64,000 bases of DNA from contig NC_073628.1 in NCBI RefSeq assembly GCF_029407905.1, forward strand, positions 90,516,501 through 90,580,500, written 5' to 3'. This DNA comes from Bubalus kerabau (Eukaryota > Chordata > Mammalia > Artiodactyla > Bovidae). Position numbers and translations under genes: made by a program. Position 1 is the first letter of the stretch. Each line of letters opens with the position of its first letter. Shown here piece by piece: positions 11,901 to 23,223 of this stretch. Under the pieces are notes generated by a model. That model was not told the DNA's origin and made no database searches. It was given only the letters and a program-made list of their open reading frames with translations.

Positions 11901-13016
11901 CAATGTAAAATAGGGTTTCCTGTGAGAAATCTGCATTTTCTTTCAGTATTTTTCTTCCCATAAAGTGATTAGAGCGTAGCTAAGTGGGAAAGTCCTTTGC
12001 TAAACTGGCTCTTCTACAATCAGATGTCAAAACTTGCTAAAAGCTAAGTTATGAACTCCTTTTCCCCAATTAAAAGAGAATGGTGCTTCATTTTTATTAC
12101 TGCTGTTCAAGTATACAAAAAGACCTTGTCAGTTACTGTACAGTATGTAAAGAAAGCTTGAGTCTGGAATCATTAATCATTTTTTAAATATATCATTCTT
12201 TTTCCAAAATATAGTCATGAATGCTGATTTCTCTCCCCAAACCACACCACTCATTTATTAAACTCTGAGCCACGTTAAGTAGTAAATCAAGACTATTGCT
12301 ATGACCAACCATTACTAAAATATATTTCTCAAAAAAATCTATTGATTTTTCCCTTATTATTTTATCCTCTGAGAAGTACAAATTCCACCTATTTTTTACA
12401 CTAAACATATACAGTGAGGGATAAAACAGAAATAACCAAATTGACAATCTGTTATTCTGATCAGAAATTTAAAATTTCCTACCTTTCTCTAGAGTATTTG
12501 CAATTTACAGGGACAGTTTTGACTATCAAGATGTTCAAAAAATGAATATGTATAATAGTTATTAACACAATAAGTGGGATCAGAATATATAGGGTTTTTT
12601 CTGAGGTTGAGGTTAGAGGAAATCAAATGGAAAAGGAAGACATTTACAGTTTGAAGTACAAAGCAAATAGACTTTTCTCAACTTTTAGGCACCGATTGTT
12701 TGTTTTTCCATTACCATATAGGATAGGGATTAGATTCAATCATGAGTTTCCAGCAGTCTCACCCTCAAAAATCATTTTGTTTAATTAAATCATACCCAGT
12801 GCACATCTAGATATTTATAAATGCAACACTAATGTTAGCAATTGGACAAGAATGCATCACATCACTATCTTTCAGAGCAACTTCCTAAAGTTTGCTGTAA
12901 CATGTTATAACCAGTTGCAAACCTAGGTGTTGCATCAGTGCTAAGCCTCAGTGGAACATTTTGGACATGTTTTATGATTTGCTGATTTGTGCTGTGAACC
13001 CATCAGTCTGTTTGCA

Positions 13017-13043
13017 GGGGGAGGAAGTGGGTGGAGGGGTGGG
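13017..13043 (+). promoter_or_regulatory. Putative G-quadruplex upstream of RGS7 distal terminal exon
   Basis: Four G-runs (13017-13021, 13029-13031, 13036-13039, 13041-13043) with loops of 7, 4 and 1 nt fit the canonical G4 pattern on the RGS7 sense strand. It lies about 207 nt before the distal acceptor, so the pre-mRNA could fold there. A regulatory effect is inference only. Confidence 0.45.
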
Positions 13044-13249
13044 AGGATGGCAAAAGGGAGGGTCATTTTGTTTGATGTATTGGTGGAGGAAGGGAGGGAA
13101 CTTGGTCATGAAATTTGAACTAAGATGCACCTAAAGGGTTCTATTTTGACCCTTGTACAGTATCAGCTGTAATAAACATGTTACTCTTAAGCAGATTTTC
13201 AGTGATCATATTGTTTTCTCTTTCTTCCCTTGTTTATATTTTTCCTCAG

Positions 13250-13300
13250 GGGAAATCTCTCACGTCAAAGAGGTTAACAAGCCTCGTTCAGTCTTATTAA
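13250..13300 (+). CDS. RGS7: RGS7 distal terminal exon (GKSLTSKRLTSLVQSY-stop)
   Basis: The acceptor tttcctcag precedes a phase-0 reading GKSLTSKRLTSLVQSY followed by TAA (13298-13300). This basic, Ser/Thr-rich tail is the short RGS7 C-terminus known from the bovine protein, in which the RGS-domain exon (...QAKKK) is spliced directly to this exon. Insertion of the cassette exon would lengthen it by 18 residues. The end of RGS6 (GKSLAGKRLT... as remembered) is clearly different, which supports RGS7 rather than its paralog. Confidence 0.95.
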   Translation, partial: GKSLTSKRLTSLVQSY

Positions 13301-13945
13301 AAGGATCATCTTGTAGCATGAAAGCGAACTGGAGTCACTGCATATACTTTGTAGTTCTTTGTTGTTACCTGGAGCAGAGGACATTAGACCAAGATGTTGC
13401 ATGAGCAAAGGACCTGAATTGTTCTTTCTTTGTGTACATTAAGGCACTGCCATCTCCAAGGGACTCTACCATCTTGACGCCTCCATTTCAGAATGTCTGC
13501 TAACTTCTTCCTTGTACTAAGCTGGATCTGTGTCTTTTCCTTTTTAACAGTTCAAGTGAAGTAAACCTTTTGTTTCCCCCCTTTCTCTCTCTCTTAAACC
13601 TTCTTCTAGACACACAGGTCACTAAAACTTCAGTCACAAACCGGAAGAATTGTAAAAGGAAAAAAGCATATATCAAGAAGTATACATACAGCTTCACATT
13701 TATTAAATAATAAATTAGCACCGAAAGTTTCATTTCACCAATGTATCACAGTCAGAAACAAACTTACGTCTTTGTCTGTTGTCTGTACATTCTTGGTTAA
13801 TGTTTCTTGCATTTATTTTTATACCATATTTAAATAAGAGACACCTTTTACTCCAGATGTTTCAAAGTTGATCCCTTCTCTGTAAATTTGTGTATGTTTA
13901 TATTGTTGTTTTATCTTTCATTAAAAGATGCATAATCTCGTTGCT
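13301..13945 (+). other. RGS7: RGS7 3'UTR of the distal isoform
   Basis: Repeat-free A/T-rich sequence follows the stop. There are two poly(A) signals: AATAAA at 13709-13714 (with an overlapping ATTAAA at 13702-13707) and ATTAAA at 13920-13925. The second is followed by a GT/T-rich downstream element (gttgcttttgtaacttttg), so cleavage near 13,940-13,950 is the best guess for the longer form. The extent is inferred, with no transcript evidence. Confidence 0.65.
13920..13925 (+). terminator. Poly(A) signal ATTAAA, likely RGS7 distal 3' end
   Basis: ATTAAA lies 620 nt after the stop, with a T/GT-rich stretch 15-40 nt downstream. The upstream AATAAA at 13709 is an alternative, shorter end. Confidence 0.55.
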
Positions 13946-15559
13946 TTTGTAACTTTTGACTTCTGTGCTAATTGAAAATGAAAATACTGGGAAAGCACTG
14001 ACAATTGTAGTCACAATGTAAGCTCTCACCCTAGGAAGTTTATTTCAGGGTTTGAAGACAAGCTTGGATGGTGGAGCAGCCAGGAGCAGATTCAAAGTGA
14101 TTCATCTGGGAGCTTACCCCAGGTCAGGAAGATGGGTTTGCTCCTATGGAAAACAACACAAATGACCTCCCACATTTTCCGAGTTATTTATGAGGCCTTT
14201 CTAATTATGAATATGAGTCTCTATCTTTTGCCAATGCATATTCTATTAGAATTACATTTTAGTGTGACTTCTCAACTCAGGAACTGATTCTTTAAAGTAT
14301 AATCATAAAAATGCCTTAGGTCAGTGGCTCTTAACTCTGGTGGTTGCAAATTCCTTTGACAGCATGATGGTAATTACTAGTATTTAGTGAGTGCTAACTA
14401 AGTACCTACCACTGTATTATGGGCTTCACATACCTCACAAAATTTTTCCATTTAATTCTCACAGCAGGCCTATAAGATTATTCCTGCAATTTTGAGAACA
14501 CAGAAGCAGAGAAAAGTTGCATCATTTGTTCAAACAGCCAAGTGGTGTGTTGTGATACAAATCCAGGCAGTCTGACTCAGAGGCTACATACTACACTGAT
14601 CCACCATACCACACAAATTCTTCTGGTAAAAGTTTTACGTGAAAATCCATACACTCTCTCACATAGGGAAGATTTGCACTGAATTTTAAGACATTCACAA
14701 AATACCCTCTGAAATTCATCCAAGGACCTCAGGTAAGAAACCTGACTGCTTTTAAGGGATGGATCAGTGACCCAGAAGGTCACCCAGCCAAGAGACAGGC
14801 CTAATTTGTTTGTTTTTGCATCTACCACAAGATTGCAGACTCTGGCTATTAAAAAAAGAAAGAGATCATGTTATTAGTGGCTATTAATTACTGTGAGTAA
14901 ATTTAAATTCTGAAAAAGTTTACCAACACTGGTACAAAATCAGTAGTGGAGTTTGTTAGCTACTTTATAAACTGCCACAAAATGGAAAAGACTTGTAGAT
15001 AGGTTGTAATCAGGACACTGTGAATAATTTAACAAAGATTTGATTATATGCTCTATGGCTTTTTAAAAACAATACATAAAATGCAAATAAACCTGAGTTG
15101 ATAGTTGTTCTTTCTTAAAAACACTTATGTCAGAACAGCTTTTGGCAGTGAAGCTAAATTGAAACCCTATCTAAAGGGAACATTGCTTGAAAGAAAGCAA
15201 TACCCCTTTTATAGTAATCTGATGCATAAACAGTATGCCTTGCACAAATATGATCAGTCATTTTGGAGACTATTTTTAAAAAATCATTCTTACTAATTCC
15301 AAATCATGGAATTATACAGAAATGAAATACATATGAATGACAATAAAGGACAAAGAGGTGAAACCCTCAAGCAAGTATCCCCAAGTCAGGAGCTCCCAGT
15401 GAAAATGTGAGTTAGTTTATAGGTGCAAGTACTTAGAAGTGGGACTAATGACTCATTTTAATATGGTTTAGACAAGACTCAGGATATAAAACAGTGGTAT
15501 TTCAGGGTAAACACTTAGAAAAGTTTTAGAATTCTTTTCACCTAACTGAAATAAGCATG
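13946..15559. other. Intergenic sequence 3' of RGS7
   Basis: Unique AT-rich sequence. Apart from the MIR listed separately, no gene, promoter or young repeat was recognised. Confidence 0.6.
14370..14585 (-). repeat. MIR fragment
   Basis: The order gtgagtgctaactaagtacc, then ttctcacagcaggccta, then aagcagagaaaagttgc, ending near aatccaggcagtctgactc, follows most of MIR in reverse. Confidence 0.7.
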
Positions 15560-16177
15560 GGGGGAACAATGACAGATTTTCTTTTCGTGGGCTCCAAAAT
15601 CACTGAAGACAGTGACTGCAACCACAAAATTAAAAGACACTTGCTCTTTGGAAGAAAAGCTATGACAAACCTAGACAGTGTATTAAAAAGCAGAGAAATC
15701 ATTTTGCCAGCAAAGCTTTGTATAGTCGAAACTCTGGTTTTTCCAGTAGTTGTATGGCTGTGAGAGTTGGACCATAAAGAAGGCTGAGAGCTGAAGAATT
15801 GATGCTTTTGAACTGTGGTGCTGGAGAAGACACTTCAGAGTCCCTCCTTTTGTCTGCAAGGAGATCAAACCAGTCAATCCTGAAGGAAATCAACCCTGAA
15901 TGTTCATTGGAAGGACTGATGCTGAAGCTGAAGTGCCAATACTTTGACCACCTGCTGCGAAGAGCTGACTCATTTTAAAAAACCCTGATGCTGTGAAAGA
16001 TTGAAGGCAGGAGGAGAAGCGGACAACAGAGGATGAGATGGTTGGATGGCATCACCAACTCAATGGACATGAGTTTGAGCAAACTCTGGGAAATAATGAA
16101 GGCAGGGAAGCCTGGCGTGCTGCAGTTCATGGGGTCACAAAGAGTTGGGTATAACTTAGCAACTGAACAGCAACAAC
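15560..16177 (+). mobile_element. BovB LINE 3' end (RT C-terminus plus 3'UTR)
   Basis: About 620 bp match the end of BovB: the ORF2 segment reading DFLFVGSKIT...HKIKRHLLFGRKAMTN, then the 3' part to ggggtcacaaagagttggg and a CAACAAC tail. The reading frame is broken after about 68 codons by a stop (gtatggctgtga), so it is a dead 5'-truncated copy. Divergence is high compared with the 30-kb copy. Confidence 0.9.
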
Positions 16178-17489
16178 TGTCTCCCTCCCCAGTTTGATCT
16201 GTAAGGCATAGGATAAAAATGTTTCAAGTTTCTAATGAACAAAATATTTTTAAAAGTCTTTTCTACCTTAAAACAATTTAAAAAGTTATTCACCAAAGCA
16301 GTGACCCAGTGATATATTACACCACAAGAGTAATATATTCTCTAAATTGCACTGACTGCTTCTTCCCCTTGTGATGTATGTTTCAGTAAAGTTTTTGGTG
16401 AATCTCCAAAGGAATTCCTGCTTGAAGCAGTGTAATAGAAAGGTGGTCAGCAATCTTAAGCCATCTCCTGTCAGATGCCAGGAAAATAGATGAAGGCAGA
16501 AACTCTCCCTCTTCATTATGATAAGTACGTGAGATGATCTTGCTACTTAGGAGTAATAGTTCTCACTTCTCTTTATAGATTCGTGATTTTTTTAAATTAA
16601 TTTTCACCTATGAGGAAAGGCAACTTTTTGCTACTAGCATGAATTCAGTCCGGTTGTATGCACTAATTGTCTCCACACATAGGATTTTTGTGTTCTTAGA
16701 AATATACTTGAAAGAGAACATTGAAATATTCAACAGTTTTACTACTCCCCATGACTATCTCTGCATATCGTAATACCTTGTAAAATATCAACATGATATA
16801 ACCGAAAGTACCAGTCCATCTTCTAAGACATTTTAGAAAATAGGAGATGGTGAAGAATTTTATGACTGTAAAGAATGAAGAGAGAAAACTAGACTCACGT
16901 AACACACAGTGGTATCTCATATATTTTGTCATGCAACCATGTATTTGAGTCTTCTGAGAATTTTGTACCACAAATTAATCTTTAAAAAGATACCAAATGA
17001 TGTGTCAAGCCAAAATATTGTTATTTTAGAAGTGCATTAAAACAGAAACTGTCATATATGCCCTTGAATGCCTATGGCAGTTTCCCTGGAGTTGAAATAA
17101 AATGCATTTGTAACTTAATTTAACTTCAAAAAGGTCATTAGTTGCTGGGAAGACATGAATACTTCCTGACTAATAAATTGATCAATAAATCTTGGTGCTT
17201 TTATTAGGTTATAGAACCTTAATCATTTCACACTTGTTTGGAAATCAACTAAATTGGAGTGTGTTTGACATCCTTTTAAAGGTTAATGACATCTAACTCC
17301 AGTATTGGTTGAACTGATTAAGCGTGTGTCGAAATCATCAAGCAAAGTATTTGGAACGTATTTGGTAGTCAAGAAACAATATTTAACTTACTCTCTTCCC
17401 TTTCTTTTCCTCCACAAGGTCATCTTTGTAAAACAATAAAAGATGCATCCAAACACCTTTCCTAGCTGGGGTGGAATCAGTAGTGAAGT
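16178..17489. other. Unique intergenic stretch, possibly conserved core at 16980-17350
   Basis: No repeat or gene was recognised. The part from about 16,980 to 17,350 is AT-rich and free of repeat signatures, with homeodomain-type TTAAT/ATTA cores. It reads like a conserved non-coding element, but conservation cannot be measured here. Confidence 0.4.
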
Positions 17490-17501
17490 TCAGGAGACAA
17501 A

Positions 17502-17695
17502 GTGAAAGTGATGTCCTCAGTCGTGTCCGACTCTTTGCGACCCCATGGACTATACAGTCTGTGGAATTCTCCAGGCAAGAATACTGGAGTGGGTAACCTT
17601 TCCCTTCTCCAGGGGATCTTCCCAACCCAGGGATCGACCCAGGGCCTCCTGCATTGCAGATGGATTCTTTACCAACTGAGCTGTCAGAGAAGCCC
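17502..17695 (-). mobile_element. Bov-tA SINE
   Basis: Complete reverse-oriented copy ending in the tRNA-like head (accaactgagctgtcagaga). The TSD is tcagg(a/g)gacaaa at 17490-17501 and 17696-17707. Confidence 0.93.
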
Positions 17696-17707
17696 TCAGG
17701 GGACAAA

Positions 17708-18699
17708 ACAAAGTGCCAAATCATGATAACAGAGACCAAGGGGAAGGTGTGGAGAACAGTCCGGTGTGATGTTGGTTGAGAACCAACCAGATAAAGTCAG
17801 TAAAGAATCAGGACCAAATGAGTGACCAAAAACTGAAATTGATAAGGAAATTAAGTCTTGAACAAATTGATTCTAGAAAGGGTGGCTCTGGAAAGCAGAA
17901 ATGGGGCTTTTCAGACAGCATCAGTGCCCTCACCTGTGGATAGAAAAGAAACTTTTGTGGGAAGCTATCCAGTATGAGCTAGAGGTGAAGAACAGAGTAG
18001 ATGGCTATGACCATATAGAAGAGATTATATCATCTCTTTCCCAGTTCAGGGTGTTCAAAGGAATCTTTGTCTGGCCCCAAAGTACAAGAACTTCTCTCGC
18101 TCACACACTGTAAATTTCCAGGGGACTTCTGGGCTAACAGGGGGAAGTAGGTATTTAGTAACTAAATCATTGCATTTTGTAATCAGGATCTTATAAAAAA
18201 TACACATTTACTTTACTAATTTAGTACTACTTTCTTTGCTTACCATTAATTCTTCATTCTTGCATATATTCTTCAAACTTCTTTTTTTCCTCTTGATAAA
18301 GACCATTCTCTATCAAGAAGTAAACTTGGAAGTTGAAAAGTAGAAGAGAGTAGAAGGAAATAAAACACTTCAACTTTGTCTTATTTGTGAGAACTAAAGT
18401 GGGAATTAGCTTTCTATTTAGCTAGAAAAATACATTTTAAATTTGAATTAACTATATACTTATACAGTATAGAATATGAATATTGAAAAATACCATGTCT
18501 TAGACAATAGGGAAATGATGGAAAAAAAAAAAAAACTAGACCTACACAATTGTCAATAAGAAAGGTGAAGGGAAGTAACATCAAACTAAATGGTAAATAC
18601 AAAATAACATGGAATAAGTTCAAATATATTAGTAATTAAAACACAGGAGATAATTTAAAAGTGTCTCTTTAAAATACTCAGGTTAGACTAGAAATGCAT
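17708..18699. other. Unique intergenic stretch
   Basis: No recognised repeat, gene or strong motif. A short A-run lies at about 18520-18535. Confidence 0.5.
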
Positions 18700-18915
18700 C
18701 TGGGCATAACACTGGTAAAGAATCTGCCTGCCGATGCAGGAGATGCAAGAGACACAGTTTTGATCCTTGGGTCAGGAAGATCCCCTGGAGTAGGAAATGG
18801 CAACCCATTCCAGTATCCTTGCCTGGAAAATTCCCTGGACAGAGGAGGCTGATGGGCTCGAGTCCATGGGGTCACTGAGAGTTAGACATAACTGAGCATG
18901 CACTCACACACACAG
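18700..18915 (+). mobile_element. Bov-tA/CHR-type SINE
   Basis: Forward copy with a degraded head (actggtaaagaatctgcctg), the body gatcccctggagtaggaaat and an ACACACAC tail. It is more diverged than its neighbours. Confidence 0.85.
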
Positions 18916-18939
18916 TTTATAAGAGACACCTAAAACGAG

Positions 18940-19420
18940 ACTACCCAAAGTTCTAACCTAAGGTGGCAGTGCAGCAAGACCCTGAACTCACCTTTTTCTC
19001 ATGGACACTTCATGTCAACATTTGCACATAGAGCAATGCCTCCTGAAGAAGGGCTAATTGAACAGAATCTGTACAAAATAAATGACAGAGATGTTCATAG
19101 GAGATGTGTGCCTATAGAGATGAGTAAGAGATGGAGCCCCAGCATGGACAGGAACCCCACCCTTGACACTATGACGCATAGTAGGGATGCTTATCACCGA
19201 AGGGCAAGTGCACAGACTTGCTTGCCCTAGGAGAAACAGTGGTCTAAAGGGCACCTAGATTATTTGTGAGGGAAATTTATTTATCAACCTTAGAGCTTCT
19301 GCCACATGGGAAGGACAACTGCTGAAACTCTCTCAAGGTCAGAGGTGCCAGACAGCATGATTTTGTGTATCTCCCTTCCACTGTGCTATCACAGGTGGGG
19401 ACACTGCGTCCAGGTGCCAC
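18940..19420 (+). repeat. Possible old L1 5' region
   Basis: The sequence order (ggcagtgcagcaagaccctgaactcac ..., then gagatgagtaagagatgg) vaguely follows L1 5'UTR segments. The identification is weak, and the 72-codon ORF inside resembles no protein I know. Confidence 0.25.
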
Positions 19421-20305
19421 TTTTCCCCCCTTGGTTTCAGGTTTTACCTGATTGAGGAATTAGGCAGGTACTTGGGACCTGTATTTAATTTTCTGATGTG
19501 CAGAGAGATGCAAGACAAAGACAGGAAAGAAAATGAAGTAAAATGGATAAATTTCACATCAAATTTTTTTTTTTTTTGTCTTGGAATACACTCTTTTAGA
19601 CCCTAGGAACTTGATTTATAAAACCTTCTTCCTCTGTGTGCCTTGGTAGATTTATTCTTGCCATGGAGGTCTCTCCTCTAGAGAGAGTTCTTTCTCCTTC
19701 TTTTTCTCTTTCCTCAGTGTTGTTACAGCTTATGTCCATTATTATGTTCTGAACAATATTTAGGTGACTTTTGGAACTAGCGCTAACATTGCTAAGCAGT
19801 TAATGTAAGCTGTCCTCTGAGCCTGTTCTTTAACCAGACCCTCCATGACTGCAAACTCTCATGCCCTCATGCCTCTGGTCCAGGATCCCAGTGCAATTAA
19901 AGAAAAAGAAGAGACCTTTTATTCCAAAAGGCTTGATGTCTAAGGTGTAGAGTTTGATGACTTTTATATCATAATAGATGTTTTATTTTAGTTGTAGCTT
20001 CTTATTGTCACTGTAATCATACCACTCTCTGAGCCTGGTCTTTTCATCACTATTTGATTTTTTTTTAGGGCTTTGCAGTTGTCTTTTTCCTCAGTATAAC
20101 TTGGGTCCATGGTCACCTGTGTGTCAGCCACTCTATCACATGGACTGCAAAAATAGCAAACTGTCCTTAAATTTTATCCTTGAAGAAAACAAATGATACT
20201 GGCATGAAACATAGACTTGCAAACTCAAGCAAAATTGATCCCCAATAGAAATGTGACCCTCATGAAATGGTTATCAAAGTCACTGAAAATCTCTTCATAA
20301 AAAGG

Positions 20306-20600
20306 TGGAGAATAGACTTTTGGACATGGGGAGAGGGGAGGAGAGTGTGAGATGTATGGAAAGAGTAACATGGAAACTTACATTACTATATGTAAAATAG
20401 ATAGTCAACAGGAATTTGCTGTATGGCTCAGGAAACTCAAACAGGAGCTCTGTATCAGCCTAGAGGGGTGGGATAATTGAAGAGAGGTTCAAGAGGGAGG
20501 GGACATATGTATACCTATGGTTGATTCATGCTGAGGTTTGACAGAAAGCAGCAAAATTCTGTAAAGCAATTATCCTTCAATTAAAAAAAATAATTTTAAA
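20306..20600 (+). mobile_element. L1 3' end
   Basis: Contains the L1 3'UTR order acatggggagaggggagg, atgtaaaatagatagtcaac, catatgtatacctatgg and gcaattatccttcaatt, then an A-rich tail. Intermediate age. Confidence 0.8.
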
Positions 20601-20635
20601 AAAAGGTGGAGAAATGAATGTGGTTTCTGAGCAGC

Positions 20636-20655
20636 TCTGACACCTAGTGGTCAAT
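20636..20655 (-). promoter_or_regulatory. Weak CTCF-like motif
   Basis: On the minus strand it reads ccactaggtgtcag, one base from the CTCF core CCACTAGGTGGCAG. It is repeat-free and single. Weak evidence. Confidence 0.25.
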
Positions 20656-20659
20656 TGGT

Positions 20660-21210
20660 ATTTCTAAGGTAGCTAAAGGAGCCAGTTCTGTTCAACTGAA
20701 TTGTCATGGAGCTGTTGTACAGACACTGTAAGCGGACAGACTGACGGAGTCAGTGCAATGAAGTTAAAAGGTAAGGAACAGAAAATTATGAAAGTTACCC
20801 AGGTATTTGTTATACCTATGACAGACCACTCAAGTGACTGTGGACTCAGAAATATGAGTTCCAGGCAATCACTTCTTAAGGAAAATGGGGCATGGAACGG
20901 AAAATGTATATGATGACAATAGTAACTATGTTACATGATAGCCTATGACAAGTCTTACACTAAATGCAGCAAACATCTCTGTCTTCCCAGCAACCTCGAA
21001 AAATGAGTAACATGATATTTGTGGCTGATGAAATTGAGAAGTTCAGTGACTTGCTTTGCTGCCCAAATTCTTATAACAAAAGTTAGTAGAGAAAAATCCC
21101 TTACCTTCCAGCTTGGCTATAATAGTGCAGCATGACATAACAGGCAGAAGGAGAGATTAAGAGTAATCGTTTCTCTCTGATTATGGGATCATTATGGGCT
21201 AATAATATCA
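20660..21210. other. Unique intergenic stretch
   Basis: No repeat or gene recognised. The 70-codon ORF starting at 20701 shows no domain. Confidence 0.5.
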
Positions 21211-21412
21211 TGTGTGCTGTGCTTCAGTCATGTCCAACTCCTTGTGACCCCATGGACTGTAGTCTGCCAGGTTCCTCTTGTCCATGGGGATTCTCCAGGC
21301 AAGAATACTGGAGTGGGTTGCCATGCCCTCCTCCAGGGATTGAACCCACATCTTTTACATCTCCTGCACTGGCAGGCAGGTTCTTTACCACTAGCGCCAG
21401 ATGGGAAGCCCC
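21211..21412 (-). mobile_element. Bov-tA SINE
   Basis: Reverse-oriented copy from tcagtcatgtccaactcctt to the head at gatgggaagcc. It lies 12 bp from the next SINE. Confidence 0.9.
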
Positions 21413-21424
21413 ATGTTTTCCTTT

Positions 21425-21641
21425 GTAAGTTGCTTTAGTTGTGTCTGACTCTGTGAGACCCTATGGACTATAGCCAGCAAGGCTCCTCTGTCCATGGGAT
21501 TCTCCAGGCAAGAAAACTGGAGTGGGTTGTCATGCCTTCCTACAGGGGATCTTCCTAACCTGGGGATCAAACCTGTGTCTCTGAAGTCTCCTGCATTGGC
21601 AGGCAGGTTCTTTACCATTAGGGTTACCTGGGAAGCCTTAC
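21425..21641 (-). mobile_element. Bov-tA SINE
   Basis: Second SINE of a head-to-tail pair in the same orientation. The 10-bp TSD gttttccttt at 21415-21424 and 21642-21651 shows it inserted independently next to the first copy rather than arising by duplication. Confidence 0.92.
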
Positions 21642-21651
21642 GTTTTCCTTT

Positions 21652-22534
21652 AGAACATCACAATTTGCAGCTGGAGACTATGTTAGAAGAGAAAAGACAA
21701 TGACAGAAGTTCTTACGCCCTCCACATCTCCATTTTTCTAACCAGAGAGCAACTTTGAACACAACACGATTGCTTATCCTTGACCCTTTAAAAGCCTGGG
21801 GTGGCTTCTTGCCATGCACTATGGTTGCCAAATGGGACAGTGATCCAGGTAGTCTTCTTACCTAAGCCTAGCCCTCAGAAAGTTCAGTGAACTCCTCTAA
21901 GATTTTAAATTAAAAAATTATGAGACTCAGTCAATGAGTATGGTTGGGCCTTAAATTGTTTTGCAGGCTGAGTCTTCAGTTACTTGAAAAGACCTCTGAC
22001 ATTATTCAGTTTGCAGCTCATAATCTCTGGAAGAACTCCTCTGAATGACCACGATATCTAAGAAACTCCTCAGTTGTAGAGCCCTCATCTGAGTCAGAAA
22101 TCCCTACTCTACATGAACTAGAGTTAAACTTCTAGGGGCAACATGATCCAAAAGGACACTGAGCATATAACCTAGAACAAGTTCAAAAGTGTAACAAAGG
22201 ACGAGTGGGCGGTGATGTGCAGAAAGGGCCTAAGGGTGGGTGCCCAGAAACTCGTTAAGCTATGCACTGCCGCTGCTCACAGGTTATCGGTTGTCCAATG
22301 GTGGGGTGCTTGCTGTGGAAAGAAGTGTCAGGTCAGGAAACTGGCAGGCCTGGGATCAGAACAAGGAGAAATTTTCTCTCTTATCGCAAGCCAGAATGTT
22401 TCTTCATGAGAGAGGTTGACTCTGGTCAACTGCCTGACTCTTGGAATAAGTGGGTGTGGATGTGGATGACTGTGAAGCCTGTATGTTCAGAGTTGTGTGA
22501 TCAGAAACCAAGAGTGTATAAGTCAGCCTATGGC
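21652..22534. other. Intergenic stretch, possible old LTR remnant at 22150-22530
   Basis: No gene. The GC-richer part after 22,150 ends in a TATA-like gtgtataagtcagcc and may be a decayed LTR. I could not assign it. Confidence 0.3.
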
Positions 22535-22690
22535 TAACAAACTAGTGAGTAAAACAAAAAAGAAGCAGACTCAGAGATAGAGGGGGAAGGATAGCGGTTA
22601 CAAGTGGGATAAGGAAAGGGGGGAAGGGCAATATAGAGATAGGGGAAGAAAAAGGGTTATTATGGGAATATATGAAATTATCTGTGTGAA
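22535..22690 (+). mobile_element. Old L1 3'UTR fragment
   Basis: The order aaactagtgagtaaaac, aagaagcagactcagagata, then gggcaatatagagatagggg is the L1 3'UTR motif series of mammalian L1s. Confidence 0.6.
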
Positions 22691-22697
22691 AGTTTTT

Positions 22698-22855
22698 TAA
22701 ATTAATTAATTTATTTGGTCATGCCAGGTCTTACTTGTGGCATGCAGGATTTTTAGTTGCAACATGTGGGATCTAGTTCCTTGACCAGGGATTGAATCCC
22801 GGGCCCACGATTGGGAGCATGGAGTCTTAGCCACTGGACCACATGGGAGGTCCCT
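22698..22855 (-). mobile_element. CHR-type (cetartiodactyl tRNA-Glu) SINE
   Basis: Reverse copy from the T-rich tail (ttaatttatttggtcatgcc) through agggattgaatcccgggccc (B-box region) to the head accacatgggaggtccctg. Confidence 0.8.
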
Positions 22856-22921
22856 GTGAGACTTCCCCTCCCTAGGTGGGGAAGCTACTGTGAGACTTCC
22901 TCTCCCTAGGTGGGGAAGCTA
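22854..22921. repeat. 34-bp tandem duplication
   Basis: Two copies (22854-22887, 22888-22921) of ctgtgagacttcccctccct...gaagcta differ at one base. They sit directly at the 5' head of the CHR SINE. Confidence 0.95.
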
Positions 22922-23223
22922 CTATGGAATTTAAACAATCTTTCACTCAGTAATTATTTTTTTAATATTAAAAGAAACAAAGAGGGACTTCTTGGTCGCT
23001 TCCATGCTGAGAAATCATTGCTGACCCAGCAGTGAAGGTCCAGGTCCATTGCTTCAGCTGTGTTCAGTCCTTCGCACCTCTGGGGTGCCAAATTTTGGTG
23101 GCATTACAGCTATGTCATATACTGGCTAACCAGGGGACAATGACTGAACCAGACACCAAAGATGGTTCCGACAACAAGACTGTGTGGCAGCAACAACTGC
23201 AGCCGTAACGCTTTTGAGTCAGT

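Larger units (their letters stand above)
3121..13249 (+). other. RGS7: RGS7 last intron (leads to distal terminal exon)
   Basis: About 10 kb of AT-rich intron. It holds only a few repeats (MIR at 4.5 kb, L1 traces at 4.9, 6.5 and 9.8 kb, a truncated SINE at 8.3 kb and a Bov-A2 at 11 kb) and short simple repeats. Among the latter are CTTT at about 5032-5048, TG/TA at 7018-7050, CT-rich sequence at 7684-7735 and AAT at about 11696-11722. No further exon with the expected phase was recognised. The block at 12.70-13.25 kb is repeat-free and ends in the acceptor tttcctcag. Confidence 0.75.

Noticed and set aside
13153..13404. 83-codon plus ORF across the distal RGS7 exon
   Set aside because: It crosses the splice acceptor in a different frame from the coding sequence.
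18700..18915. tRNA gene because of tRNA-like B-box (gttttgatccttggg)
   Set aside because: The tRNA-like heads belong to SINEs and no cloverleaf can be closed. This applies to all SINE copies here.
21211..21641. Tandem duplication of one SINE
   Set aside because: The second copy has its own TSD (gttttccttt), so they are two insertions.
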